A DNA stretch of 5,896 nucleotides from Chloroflexota bacterium (GTDB lineage: Bacteria; Chloroflexota; Anaerolineae; B4-G1): the NCBI GenBank assembly GCA_030596915.1, contig JAUVSX010000215.1:1-5896 (forward strand), in the 5' to 3' direction. The notes beneath the pieces are model-generated. The model was not told the DNA's origin and did not search any database. It was given only the letters and a program-made list of their open reading frames with translations. The first letter of the stretch is position 1. Every line of letters begins with the position of its first letter. A program made the position numbers and the translations under genes. Below are positions 1-5,705 of this stretch, one piece after another.

Positions 1-7
1 GACTGCG

Positions 8-1141
8 ATGATCCGCGAAGGCGACGTTCAATGGTGGGTACTGGAGGCGAAGAAGCACCCTGAGTCTGCCCCTGCCATCATTGAGGAGCTTGCGAAACGT
101 CTGGCCAAGCTGGACGCAGAGAACGAACGGTTGCGTAACGAGGCCATACGATCGACATATGTTGCACCGACTGCTGAGACCGACGAGTTGCGGGCGCTCC
201 GCGAAAGAGTTGCTATCCTCGAGGGCCTCGTCGATGAAACGTCGGGCGAGCGGTCACTGATCCTGATCTCGGACCGAATGCAGCCTGCGCGGATGTCACT
301 CGCCCGCGCCCGGCTAGTGGCCAGGGGCGCGAGCCCGGCGCTCAACTCCCGGGCCCTGCTCAGGCTACGGTGCCTCCTGCTCGCCCGGCCCCGAGGCAAC
401 ATCCTGCTGATTGGAAGCCAAGGCCACGGCAGTGTTCTGCGAGCGTCCGACGCTCCCTCTCCCAGCGAGGACGGAATCTGGCCAGCCGCAGATGGCGATA
501 CGCCCCAGACCGGCGAGTGGCTGTCGGCGGGAGTGGCAATTGACAGCCCCCCGCGCTTCTGGACCATCGTCACGCGTCGTGGGTTCGTTCGCCAGCACAT
601 CCGCGTGACTGTCGATCAAGCAGTGGCGAAGGGCGAACCCATCGTGCGGAGTCCCCTCGCGAGGGATGAAGCCAGGGCGATCGTGGTCGGCGACCAGGGC
701 GATCTGCTTGTAGTGAGCCGCTGGGGCAGAGGGCAGCGCTTTCCGCAACTATCCATCTCGTCGCAAGGGTCGATGGCGATGAAGCTCGACCCCGACGATC
801 AGATTGCCGGCGCGCTGCCCTTGTCATCGGAGGCCGAGATCTTGATTGTGACGGCGGCAGGCTACGCTATCCGGCGCGACAGCTCCAGGCTCAAAGCGAT
901 GAAGCAGCCCGGCGGTGCGAGCAAGCCGCTCATACGGGCCTTCGACACGCTCGCCATCTTCCGCTACGAGCCAGACGCGCAACTGCTGTTTCTCACCTAC
1001 TCGGGCCGGTTGGTGCTCGCGCCAGTTGCGGACGTCGCCCTGGAGAAGCAGGCGAGCAAGGGCACGCTCCTTCACGACCTGAGCCGCGACCCCGCGATCG
1101 CCGTGGTGTGCGTCCCGGCCGCGGCGTGGCCGGCCGCGTAG
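8..1141 (+). CDS. Coiled-coil protein with stand-alone GyrA C-terminal-like beta-pinwheel
   Basis: 377 residues. Residues about 24-75 are rich in Leu, Glu, Arg and Ala in heptad-like spacing (e.g. LAKLDAENERLRNE), suggesting a coiled coil for oligomerisation. From about residue 84 to the end I see six repeats of a hydrophobic strand, a short turn with Gly and a basic second strand. They start near residues 84 (LILISD), 131 (NILLIGSQGHG), 184 (FWTIVTRRGFVR), 225 (IVVGDQGDLLVVS), 278 (ILIVTAAGYAIRR) and 326 (LLFLTYSGRLV). Repeats 4-5, with the linker MKLDPDDQIAGAL (256-270), read very like blades of the GyrA/ParC C-terminal domain, which binds and wraps DNA. Six blades is the usual number for that fold. 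There is no breakage-reunion domain, no catalytic Tyr, and no GyrA-box (QRRGGKG). A DNA-binding or structural role is inferred. The ATG at 8 is the first visible start; a longer N-terminus upstream of the window cannot be excluded. The gene is probably co-transcribed with the Hsp70 gene 18 bases downstream. Confidence 0.72.
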   Translation: MIREGDVQWWVLEAKKHPESAPAIIEELAKRLAKLDAENERLRNEAIRSTYVAPTAETDELRALRERVAILEGLVDETSGERSLILISDRMQPARMSLARARLVARGASPALNSRALLRLRCLLLARPRGNILLIGSQGHGSVLRASDAPSPSEDGIWPAADGDTPQTGEWLSAGVAIDSPPRFWTIVTRRGFVRQHIRVTVDQAVAKGEPIVRSPLARDEARAIVVGDQGDLLVVSRWGRGQRFPQLSISSQGSMAMKLDPDDQIAGALPLSSEAEILIVTAAGYAIRRDSSRLKAMKQPGGASKPLIRAFDTLAIFRYEPDAQLLFLTYSGRLVLAPVADVALEKQASKGTLLHDLSRDPAIAVVCVPAAAWPAA

Positions 1142-1159
1142 CTCAGTCTGGCGGCAACG

Positions 1160-2575
1160 ATGCGCATCGGCCTTGACTTCGGCACGACGAATTCGAGCGC
1201 AGCCCTCTTCGACGGCCAGCGCGTCCACATGTTCCCCATCGATCCGGGCGCTCGCGACGCTGCGGTAGCCCGCTCGATCCTCTACCTCACCCGCGACGGC
1301 GATGTGTTCATCGGGCAAGAGGCTGTGGACACCTACTACCGGCAGAACACCGGGCGTCCGAGCCGGATGGTGCGCAAGATCATCGGCGAGATCGAGATGA
1401 GCTTCGGCGACGTCGGATCGACCAAAGGGTACCCGGTCGGGCCGCACAACACCTTCCAGGAGGTGTACGCGCTCGTCGACGAGCTCACGCCTGGACGTCT
1501 CTTGCACTCGCTCAAGAGCGGGCTTGCGGGCGGGAGCACCAGGCCAACCATCTTCGACCGCGAATATGGGCTGGAGGGACTGATCGCGATCTTCCTGCGC
1601 GAGGTGCGCCAGCGCGTGGAAGCGGTGGCGGGCGAACGGGTGGAGAGCGTTGTCCTCGGACGGCCGGTGACCTTCGCGGGCGGCGATCAGGAGGCGGACA
1701 GCGCCAGGGCCGAGACTCGGCTTGGCCGGGCCGCCGAGATGGCCGGATTCCGCGATGTCAGCTTCGAGCTTGAGCCAGTCGCGGCGGCGCACCACTACGA
1801 ACAGACGCTGGCAAGTCCGCAGGATGTCATCGTCTTCGACCTGGGCGGGGGCACGCTCGACGTCACGGTCATGCGAGTTGGCGAGCCTGGGCTCCGAGAG
1901 GTCCGCGCCACCGGGGGCGTCGGGATCGGGGGAGAGACCTTCGATCAGCGGATCATTTCGGGCCTGCTCCTGGACCACTTCGGACGGGGCACTACCTGGG
2001 GCGAGCAAGCTATACCCCTCCCGAGCCGGTACACCGACGCGCTATCGGACTGGCAGGCGATCGCGGACCTGAACCGGCCGGAGGCGTTGCGGTTCTTCCA
2101 CCTGGCGCAGACGACCGGTAGTCATCCGGCGAGGGTGCGCGCTCTCCAATCGCTAGTGGTCAACAACTACGCGATGCGGCTGATCGATGGGGTCGAGCGA
2201 GCCAAGGTCGCTCTATCGGCAGCTCACTTCGGATTGATCCGCCTGACAGGCCAGGACCTGGGCGTGTGGCAGCCGATCACCCGCGCTCAATTCGAGGGTC
2301 TCATCGCGAAAGCGGCCGGTCGCATCGAAGCGTGCGTGCTGGGAATGCTTGAGCGCTCCGGTCTAAGCCCGGATCAGATCGACACGGTCGTCCAGACGGG
2401 TGGCTCGGCCCAGATTCCCCTCTTCATCGCAATGATGGGACGGTTGTTCGGCCCAGAGAAGGTGATCCTATCGGACGTGTTCACAGGCGTAGCAGCCGGA
2501 CTCGCCATACGGGCAGCCCAGCTCGAGGGCACGGCCGAGCCGAGAGACCGACCGAACGCTGCCCCCAGCCCCTAG
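1160..2575 (+). CDS. Hsp70-family ATPase, YegD type (no substrate-binding domain)
   Basis: 471 residues, close to YegD (about 450) and much shorter than DnaK (about 640). The actin/Hsp70 nucleotide-binding signatures are all present: phosphate-1 loop IGLDFGTTNSS at 3-13 (Asp6, Thr9, Thr10), EPVAAA at 205-210 with the Glu matching the DnaK catalytic Glu171, phosphate-2 FDLGGGTLDVT at 226-236, and adenosine motif TGGSAQIP at 413-420. The segments LHSLKSGLAGG, GRPVTF (167-172) and RAAEMAGFRDVSFELEP match the YegD subfamily rather than DnaK. The protein ends after the nucleotide-binding domain, so classical peptide binding with a lid is not expected; ATP binding and hydrolysis are likely. The partner is unknown, and the upstream pinwheel protein is the obvious candidate. 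No strong Shine-Dalgarno precedes the ATG (GGCGGCAACG), so translation may depend on reinitiation from the upstream gene, which stops 18 bases earlier. The stop codon overlaps that of convergent cysE. Confidence 0.93.
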   Translation: MRIGLDFGTTNSSAALFDGQRVHMFPIDPGARDAAVARSILYLTRDGDVFIGQEAVDTYYRQNTGRPSRMVRKIIGEIEMSFGDVGSTKGYPVGPHNTFQEVYALVDELTPGRLLHSLKSGLAGGSTRPTIFDREYGLEGLIAIFLREVRQRVEAVAGERVESVVLGRPVTFAGGDQEADSARAETRLGRAAEMAGFRDVSFELEPVAAAHHYEQTLASPQDVIVFDLGGGTLDVTVMRVGEPGLREVRATGGVGIGGETFDQRIISGLLLDHFGRGTTWGEQAIPLPSRYTDALSDWQAIADLNRPEALRFFHLAQTTGSHPARVRALQSLVVNNYAMRLIDGVERAKVALSAAHFGLIRLTGQDLGVWQPITRAQFEGLIAKAAGRIEACVLGMLERSGLSPDQIDTVVQTGGSAQIPLFIAMMGRLFGPEKVILSDVFTGVAAGLAIRAAQLEGTAEPRDRPNAAPSP

Positions 2576-3543
2576 CCTGCGGGCCCGATCTCGGCGCGGA
2601 CGACGCCCGTCACCCGCGCCCGCGTGTCCCGTAAGTCGCCGTTGATCTCGATAACGGGCCTCGCGTGTTCGCTCTGCAGCACGACGCTCCCCGGCTCCAC
2701 GTCGTGGATCAGCCACACGTTGGCGCCGATGATCGACCCCCTGCCAATGCGCACCCGTCCCAGGATCGTCGCTCCGGCATAGATGATGACATCATCCTCG
2801 ATGATCGGATGGCGCGGTATTCCCTTGACGAGGGCGCCGGACGCGTCCCTCAGGAAACTCTTGGCCCCCAACGTCACGCCCTGGTAAAGCCGGACGTTGT
2901 CGCCGATCACCGAGGTCTCGCCAATAACCGTGCCAGTCCCGTGGTCGATGAAGAACCGCTCTCCGATCACCGTTCCGGGGTGGATATCGATGCCCGTGGC
3001 TGAGTGAGCCAGCTCAGTGATGATCCGAGGGATCAGGTCCGCGCCCAAGATGTGGAGCTGGTGGGCGATGCGGTAGTTAGTCAGCGCCTTGATGCTCGGA
3101 TAGGAGAAGATGGTCTCCTGGGGGCTCTTGGCCGCGGGGTCGCCCTCGTAGGCGGCCACAACGTCGGTCGCCAGCAGGCGCCGGATCTCCGGCAAGCTGG
3201 CGATGAAGCCCTCGGCCTGAGCCTGGGAGCGCTCCTCGCAGTCCTTGCAGTCGCGCCCCTGGTTCTTGCACGTGAAGCAGTACCCGCGCTTGATTTGCTC
3301 GACCAGCAGACTCTGAACCTCGAGCAGCGCAGACCCAAGCACGTACGGCATGGCCTCGAGCGTCATCTCTTCCTCGCCGAAGAAACCGGGGAAGAGCACC
3401 GCCCTCAGCCGGTCGACGATCTGATGCAGATCTTCGATAGACGGCATCCTGGCATCATGGGACGGCCGGTGATAGACCGCATCGTACGACTCAGGACTGC
3501 AGAGCGCGTTTACGGTTCTGATGACCACGGCTTGGTGGGCCAT
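2572..3543 (-). CDS. cysE: Serine O-acetyltransferase (EpsC/CysE type) with Cys-rich N-terminal insert
   Basis: 323 residues. It transfers acetyl from acetyl-CoA to L-serine, giving O-acetylserine for cysteine synthase (CysK, not in this window); cytosolic. The N-terminal helical domain (about 33-180) includes VLFPGFFGE, LLATDVVAAYEGDPAAKS and YPSIKALTNYRIAHQL. The C-terminal left-handed beta-helix (about 185-300) has hexapeptide repeats such as HPGTVIG, VIGETSVIGDNV, GATILGRV and GRGSIIGANV. Catalytic positions known from E. coli CysE are conserved: Asp186 (GIDIHPG), Asp200-His201 (IDHGTG) and His245 (PRHPII). It is longer than E. coli CysE (273). Unusual is the motif C89-F-T-C92 followed by C99-K-D-C102, four Cys that could bind zinc or an Fe-S cluster (inference). 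It is the last gene of the nifS-nifU-cysE operon, starting 12 bases after nifU. ATG at 3543 is chosen because GGGGG lies four bases upstream and the residues before Met33 look family-like. Confidence 0.94.
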   Translation of the reverse strand: MAHQAVVIRTVNALCSPESYDAVYHRPSHDARMPSIEDLHQIVDRLRAVLFPGFFGEEEMTLEAMPYVLGSALLEVQSLLVEQIKRGYCFTCKNQGRDCKDCEERSQAQAEGFIASLPEIRRLLATDVVAAYEGDPAAKSPQETIFSYPSIKALTNYRIAHQLHILGADLIPRIITELAHSATGIDIHPGTVIGERFFIDHGTGTVIGETSVIGDNVRLYQGVTLGAKSFLRDASGALVKGIPRHPIIEDDVIIYAGATILGRVRIGRGSIIGANVWLIHDVEPGSVVLQSEHARPVIEINGDLRDTRARVTGVVRAEIGPAG

Positions 3544-3547
3544 TGTT

Positions 3548-3552
3548 CCCCC
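3548..3552 (-). promoter_or_regulatory. Ribosome binding site of cysE
   Basis: On the minus strand the 12 bases between the nifU stop (TAG, 3558-3556) and the cysE ATG (3543) read GACGGGGGAACA. The purine run GGGGGA, with its last G four bases from the ATG, is the likely Shine-Dalgarno. It supports the start at 3543 over the internal Met33 codon. Confidence 0.6.
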
Positions 3553-3555
3553 GTC

Positions 3556-4167
3556 CTACACTTCGCTGAAGTGCTTGTTCTGATAGAACTCGATCAACTC
3601 AGTCACCTCACCCTCGCACTCGCCACACACCGTGCTGACCTTGGTCATCTCCTGCAACTCGTAGAGTGTGCGCGCGCCCTCGAGCACGGCCTGCTCAATC
3701 TCGTAGTCGCTCACGGACATACACTGGCAGACGATGCGCTCGCTTTCTTGCTCGATCTTCTCCTCCAGGCCGGCGCGCCGGTAGTAATCGTTGATCGCCT
3801 GCCGTAGAGCCTTGTCGCCCAGCACCGAGCAATGCACCTTATGCTCGGGCAGGCCGCCCAGCTCCCTCTGCACATCGCGCGCGGTCACGCGGTACGCATC
3901 CGCGAGCCTCATGCCCTTGCCCATCTCGGATAGCACTGACGTGCTGGCAATCGCGCTGGCGCACCCAAACGTCCGCCACTTGCAGTCGGCGATCGTGCCC
4001 GACGGTTCGTCGACCTTGATCACGACGAGCATCTCATCGCCGCACCTGACGTTGCCCGTCAATCCTCGGCCATCGGCCTCAAAGGCCTCCTCGTCCTCGA
4101 GCACGTTGCGAGGCTGCATGAAGTGGTCTTTCACCGTCTCGCTGTAGGCCCAGCCCACCGCCATCAT
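3556..4167 (-). CDS. nifU: NifU-type Fe-S cluster assembly scaffold (IscU domain + [2Fe-2S] BFD-like domain)
   Basis: 203 residues from the ATG at 4167. It builds Fe-S clusters from sulfur supplied by NifS and hands them to apo-proteins; cytosolic. Residues about 8-130 form an IscU domain starting YSETVKDHFMQPRN, with the three scaffold cysteines Cys42 (GNVRCGD, conserved Asp44), Cys69 (FGCASAIAS) and Cys113 (VHCSVL). Residues about 145-195 form a bacterioferritin-associated-ferredoxin-like domain with Cys147, Cys149, Cys181 and Cys184 (CQC and CGEC), the ligands of the permanent [2Fe-2S] cluster in NifU. The C-terminal Nfu domain of Azotobacter NifU (about 300 residues) is absent. The start is one of two adjacent ATGs (4167 and 4164) overlapping the nifS stop TGA; GGAGGG lies four and seven bases upstream of them, so the second may be used as much as the first. 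The frame stays open to 4302, but that extension lies inside nifS and shows no family similarity. Confidence 0.94.
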   Translation of the reverse strand: MMAVGWAYSETVKDHFMQPRNVLEDEEAFEADGRGLTGNVRCGDEMLVVIKVDEPSGTIADCKWRTFGCASAIASTSVLSEMGKGMRLADAYRVTARDVQRELGGLPEHKVHCSVLGDKALRQAINDYYRRAGLEEKIEQESERIVCQCMSVSDYEIEQAVLEGARTLYELQEMTKVSTVCGECEGEVTELIEFYQNKHFSEV

Positions 4168-5351
4168 GCTGCCCTCCGCTGGTACGTTGTTGACATAGCC
4201 CTGATTCTCTCGATCACACCAGGCAGCGTGTCGAGCACGTACGTCACGTCGTCCATCGTGTTTTCGCGCCCCAGGCTGATGCGAATCGATCCGTGGGCGC
4301 ATTCCATCGGCAGACCCGTCGCCAGCAGGACGTGGGATGGCTCGAGCGAACCGGACGCGCAGGCGGAGCCCGTTGAGACGGCGATCCCCGCGAGGTCGAG
4401 ATACAGAAGAATCGACTCTCCCTCTGCGCCATCGAACGTCACGTTCAGCGTGTTGGGCAAGCAGTCCGTGGGATGACCCACGATACGCACGTCCGGGATC
4501 CGGTCCCGAATGCCGTCGCGAAGCCTCTCCCTCATCTCGCGCAAACGCGGCTCCTCGGCCTTCATCTCGAGCGCCCGCATCTCTGCGGCCTTGCCAAACC
4601 CGCTGATGCCCAACGTGTTCTCGGTGCCTGCGCGACGGCCCTTCTCCTGGTGACCGCCACGGATGAGGGGACAGAAGGGCACGCCCTTCCTCACCATCAG
4701 AGCGCCAACGCCCTTGGGCCCGTACATCTTGTGGGCTGAGACCGTCAGGAAGTCGACGTCAAGCTCACGCACATCGACGGGAACTGTGCCGACTGCCTGT
4801 ACGGCGTCGGTGTGAAACTGCGCCCCGTACTCGTGGGCGATGCCGGCCAGCATGCGGACATCCTGAATGGTCCCGATCTCGTTGTTCGCGAGCATCACTG
4901 ATACCAGACTGGTCCGCTCCGAGACCACCGATTTGTACTCGTCGAGATCGATCTTTCCGTCCGAGTCGACGTTGACGTATCGGACGGTCAAGCCTCGCTC
5001 CTCGAGGCACTTGACGCTCTCCAGGATACACGGGTGTTCAATCGTGGAAGTCACAATCTCATTGGCGCCATCGGCGGCAAGGCTGCATGCCCCCGAGGGA
5101 CACGTCACAATGGATAGGACCGTGTTGTTAGCCTCGGAGCCACTCCCCATGAAGATGATCTCATCCGGGGACGCGCCCAGGAAGGCCGCGACCTCCTGCC
5201 GCGCCTCCTCGACGCGCTGCCGGGCCGTGCGCCCGAGGCCGTGCAAGCTCGATGGGTTGCCGAAGATGTCCAAAGCCTCAACCAGCGTCTCCCTGACCTG
5301 GGGGTGCAGGGGGGTCGTGGCGTTGTTGTCCATGTAGACCGGTCTGCTCAT
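4164..5351 (-). CDS. nifS: Cysteine desulfurase (NifS/IscS class I, PLP-dependent)
   Basis: 395 residues, normal for the NifS/IscS family. It converts L-cysteine to L-alanine and passes the sulfur, as a persulfide on its active-site Cys, to the scaffold protein; cytosolic. It opens with the family signature VYMDNNATTPLHP (5-17), then GNPSSLHGLGR (31-41), GSGSEANN (69-76) and a PLP-contacting His106 in EHPCILE. HTDAVQAVG (180-188) supplies Asp182 and Gln185. SAHKMYGPKG (205-214) contains the Schiff-base Lys208, RAGTEN follows at 240-245, and STGSACASG (326-334) carries the nucleophile Cys331. All catalytic residues I can check are present, so it should be active. NifS rather than IscS is preferred because the next gene is a NifU with a BFD-like domain. 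It is first in the nifS-nifU-cysE operon. The start at 5351 has a clear GGAGGG six bases upstream. Confidence 0.96.
   Translation of the reverse strand: MSRPVYMDNNATTPLHPQVRETLVEALDIFGNPSSLHGLGRTARQRVEEARQEVAAFLGASPDEIIFMGSGSEANNTVLSIVTCPSGACSLAADGANEIVTSTIEHPCILESVKCLEERGLTVRYVNVDSDGKIDLDEYKSVVSERTSLVSVMLANNEIGTIQDVRMLAGIAHEYGAQFHTDAVQAVGTVPVDVRELDVDFLTVSAHKMYGPKGVGALMVRKGVPFCPLIRGGHQEKGRRAGTENTLGISGFGKAAEMRALEMKAEEPRLREMRERLRDGIRDRIPDVRIVGHPTDCLPNTLNVTFDGAEGESILLYLDLAGIAVSTGSACASGSLEPSHVLLATGLPMECAHGSIRISLGRENTMDDVTYVLDTLPGVIERIRAMSTTYQRRAA
4172..4177 (-). promoter_or_regulatory. Ribosome binding site of nifU, inside the nifS 3' end
   Basis: The minus strand reads GGAGGG-CAGC-ATG-ATG. This strong Shine-Dalgarno lies within the last codons of nifS and sets the nifU start at 4167 or 4164. 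Because the nifS stop TGA (4166-4164) is interleaved with both ATGs, translation of the two genes is probably coupled, keeping desulfurase and scaffold in proportion. Confidence 0.8.
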
Positions 5352-5357
5352 GGGTTG

Positions 5358-5363
5358 CCCTCC
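5358..5363 (-). promoter_or_regulatory. Ribosome binding site of nifS
   Basis: The minus strand reads CGGAGGGCAACCC-ATG: GGAGGG with a six-base spacer to the ATG at 5351. This fixes the nifS start. The CGGAGG part is complementary to the hairpin arm at 5418-5423 on the same transcript, so the site could be masked. Confidence 0.85.
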
Positions 5364-5406
5364 GCGCGCTGTGGCGCCGCCGCCTGCTTCCTCACAGTTG
5401 CTCCAA

Positions 5407-5424
5407 GCCTCCGTCCTCGGAGGC
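5407..5424 (-). promoter_or_regulatory. Perfect hairpin GCCTCCG-AGGA-CGGAGGC in nifS leader
   Basis: Seven perfect base pairs with a four-base loop, 55 bases upstream of the nifS ATG. The first arm (GCCTCCG on the transcript) is also complementary to CGGAGG of the nifS Shine-Dalgarno. Only TT follows on the transcript, so it does not look like an intrinsic terminator. Confidence 0.6.
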
Positions 5425-5452
5425 GTCGCGCTGCGCCCACTACTGGCCGTGC

Positions 5453-5483
5453 ATCGCAGACCTGCGCGGGATCTGCGATCCCG
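5453..5483 (-). promoter_or_regulatory. Two mutually exclusive perfect hairpins in nifS leader
   Basis: In transcript order, CGGGATC-GCA-GATCCCG (5483-5467) is a seven-base-pair hairpin with a three-base loop. The sequence ATCGCAGA (5479-5472), made from its 5' arm end, loop and 3' arm start, pairs perfectly over eight bases with TCTGCGAT (5460-5453). The two structures share bases 5467-5479 and cannot form together. This is the geometry of an attenuator or riboswitch, but no ligand can be read from the sequence. Confidence 0.55.
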
Positions 5484-5587
5484 TTGTGCGTTGCGCGTTC
5501 TCCCTGCCTCCGGTTGCTGACTGCCACCGGGGACGCGGGCAGCGGCAGCGCCGCCACCGCACGGCGACGTGGGATGGCGTGTAGGCG

Positions 5588-5596
5588 ATTATACCA
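5588..5596 (-). promoter_or_regulatory. Extended -10 promoter of the nifS operon
   Basis: The minus strand reads TGGTATAAT: a perfect TATAAT at 5593-5588 with the extended TGn at 5596-5594. The hexamer 17 bases upstream (GTGCGG, 5616-5611) matches the -35 consensus poorly, as is common where an extended -10 is present. The AT-rich hexamer stands out in very GC-rich surroundings. Predicted start of transcription is near 5581. Confidence 0.75.
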
Positions 5597-5705
5597 CCGT
5601 GTAAGGCGCACCGCACCCATCCACCCGGCGCCTGAGACACGAGAGCGGCACGGGGTGGGATGCCAGGACGGGTCGGATGGCCCGCCAGTGACACGAGATC
5701 TCAAC
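5597..5705 (-). other. Gene-free spacer between the sugar kinase and the nifS promoter
   Basis: No coding frame is convincing here. It holds a possible imperfect hairpin: CATCCCACCC (transcript, near 5662-5653) against GGGTGGATG (5626-5618) with one bulged base, a candidate terminator for the kinase gene without a T-run. It also contains a nine-base direct repeat GACACGAGA (+ strand 5636-5644 and 5690-5698) and one copy of GTGGGATG (5655-5662), the other copy lying just past the promoter at 5569-5576. Confidence 0.35.

Larger units (their letters stand above)
5352..5581 (-). promoter_or_regulatory. Long structured 5' leader of nifS-nifU-cysE, class unknown
   Basis: If transcription starts about seven bases after the TATAAT, the untranslated leader is about 230 nt. 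It contains, in transcript order: a GC hairpin (stem 5554-5550 with 5546-5542), a stem CCGGT/ACCGG (5530-5526 with 5514-5510), two overlapping hairpins at 5483-5453, and a perfect seven-base-pair hairpin at 5424-5407, then the nifS Shine-Dalgarno. No good protein is encoded: the open frame covering it is Arg/Pro-rich, resembles nothing I know and runs across the promoter. No strong T-run follows any hairpin, so translational control or a protein-binding role is likelier than a classic intrinsic terminator. I could not fit a T-box, SAM, cobalamin or TPP pattern. Leader status rests on the predicted promoter and is inferred. Confidence 0.5.

Noticed and set aside
1131..1205. tRNA-like 5' end (GCCGCGTAGCTCAGTCTGG) spanning the end of the pinwheel gene, with a TTCGA-like stretch 60 bases on
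   Set aside because: The D-arm has no closing GAGC, the 3' side does not pair with the acceptor arm, and the sequence is accounted for by two coding regions and their 18-base gap.
824..2008. Long open frame on the - strand opposite the pinwheel and Hsp70 genes
   Set aside because: The Hsp70 on the other strand has clear family motifs across this stretch; the antisense product is Arg/Ala/Glu-rich with no known motif.
3004..3807. Long open frame on the + strand opposite cysE and nifU
   Set aside because: It is antisense to two well-identified genes, its protein is Leu/Asp/His-rich with no recognisable domain, and long antisense frames are common in GC-rich DNA.
4168..4302. 45-residue N-terminal extension of NifU
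   Set aside because: It lies wholly inside nifS in another frame, has no similarity to NifU, and a strong Shine-Dalgarno sits right before the ATG pair at 4167/4164.
5404..5450. T-box riboswitch, suggested by GGCCAGTAGTGGGCGC and a Cys-related operon
   Set aside because: The conserved T-box core (GGTGGNACCGCG) is not present, and no TGGA complementary to the tRNA-Cys end lies in a proper antiterminator context.
5348..5704. 118-codon open frame on the - strand ahead of nifS
   Set aside because: It runs across the extended -10 promoter and the leader hairpins, is Arg/Pro/Ala-rich with no recognisable domain, and has no ribosome binding site I can see.
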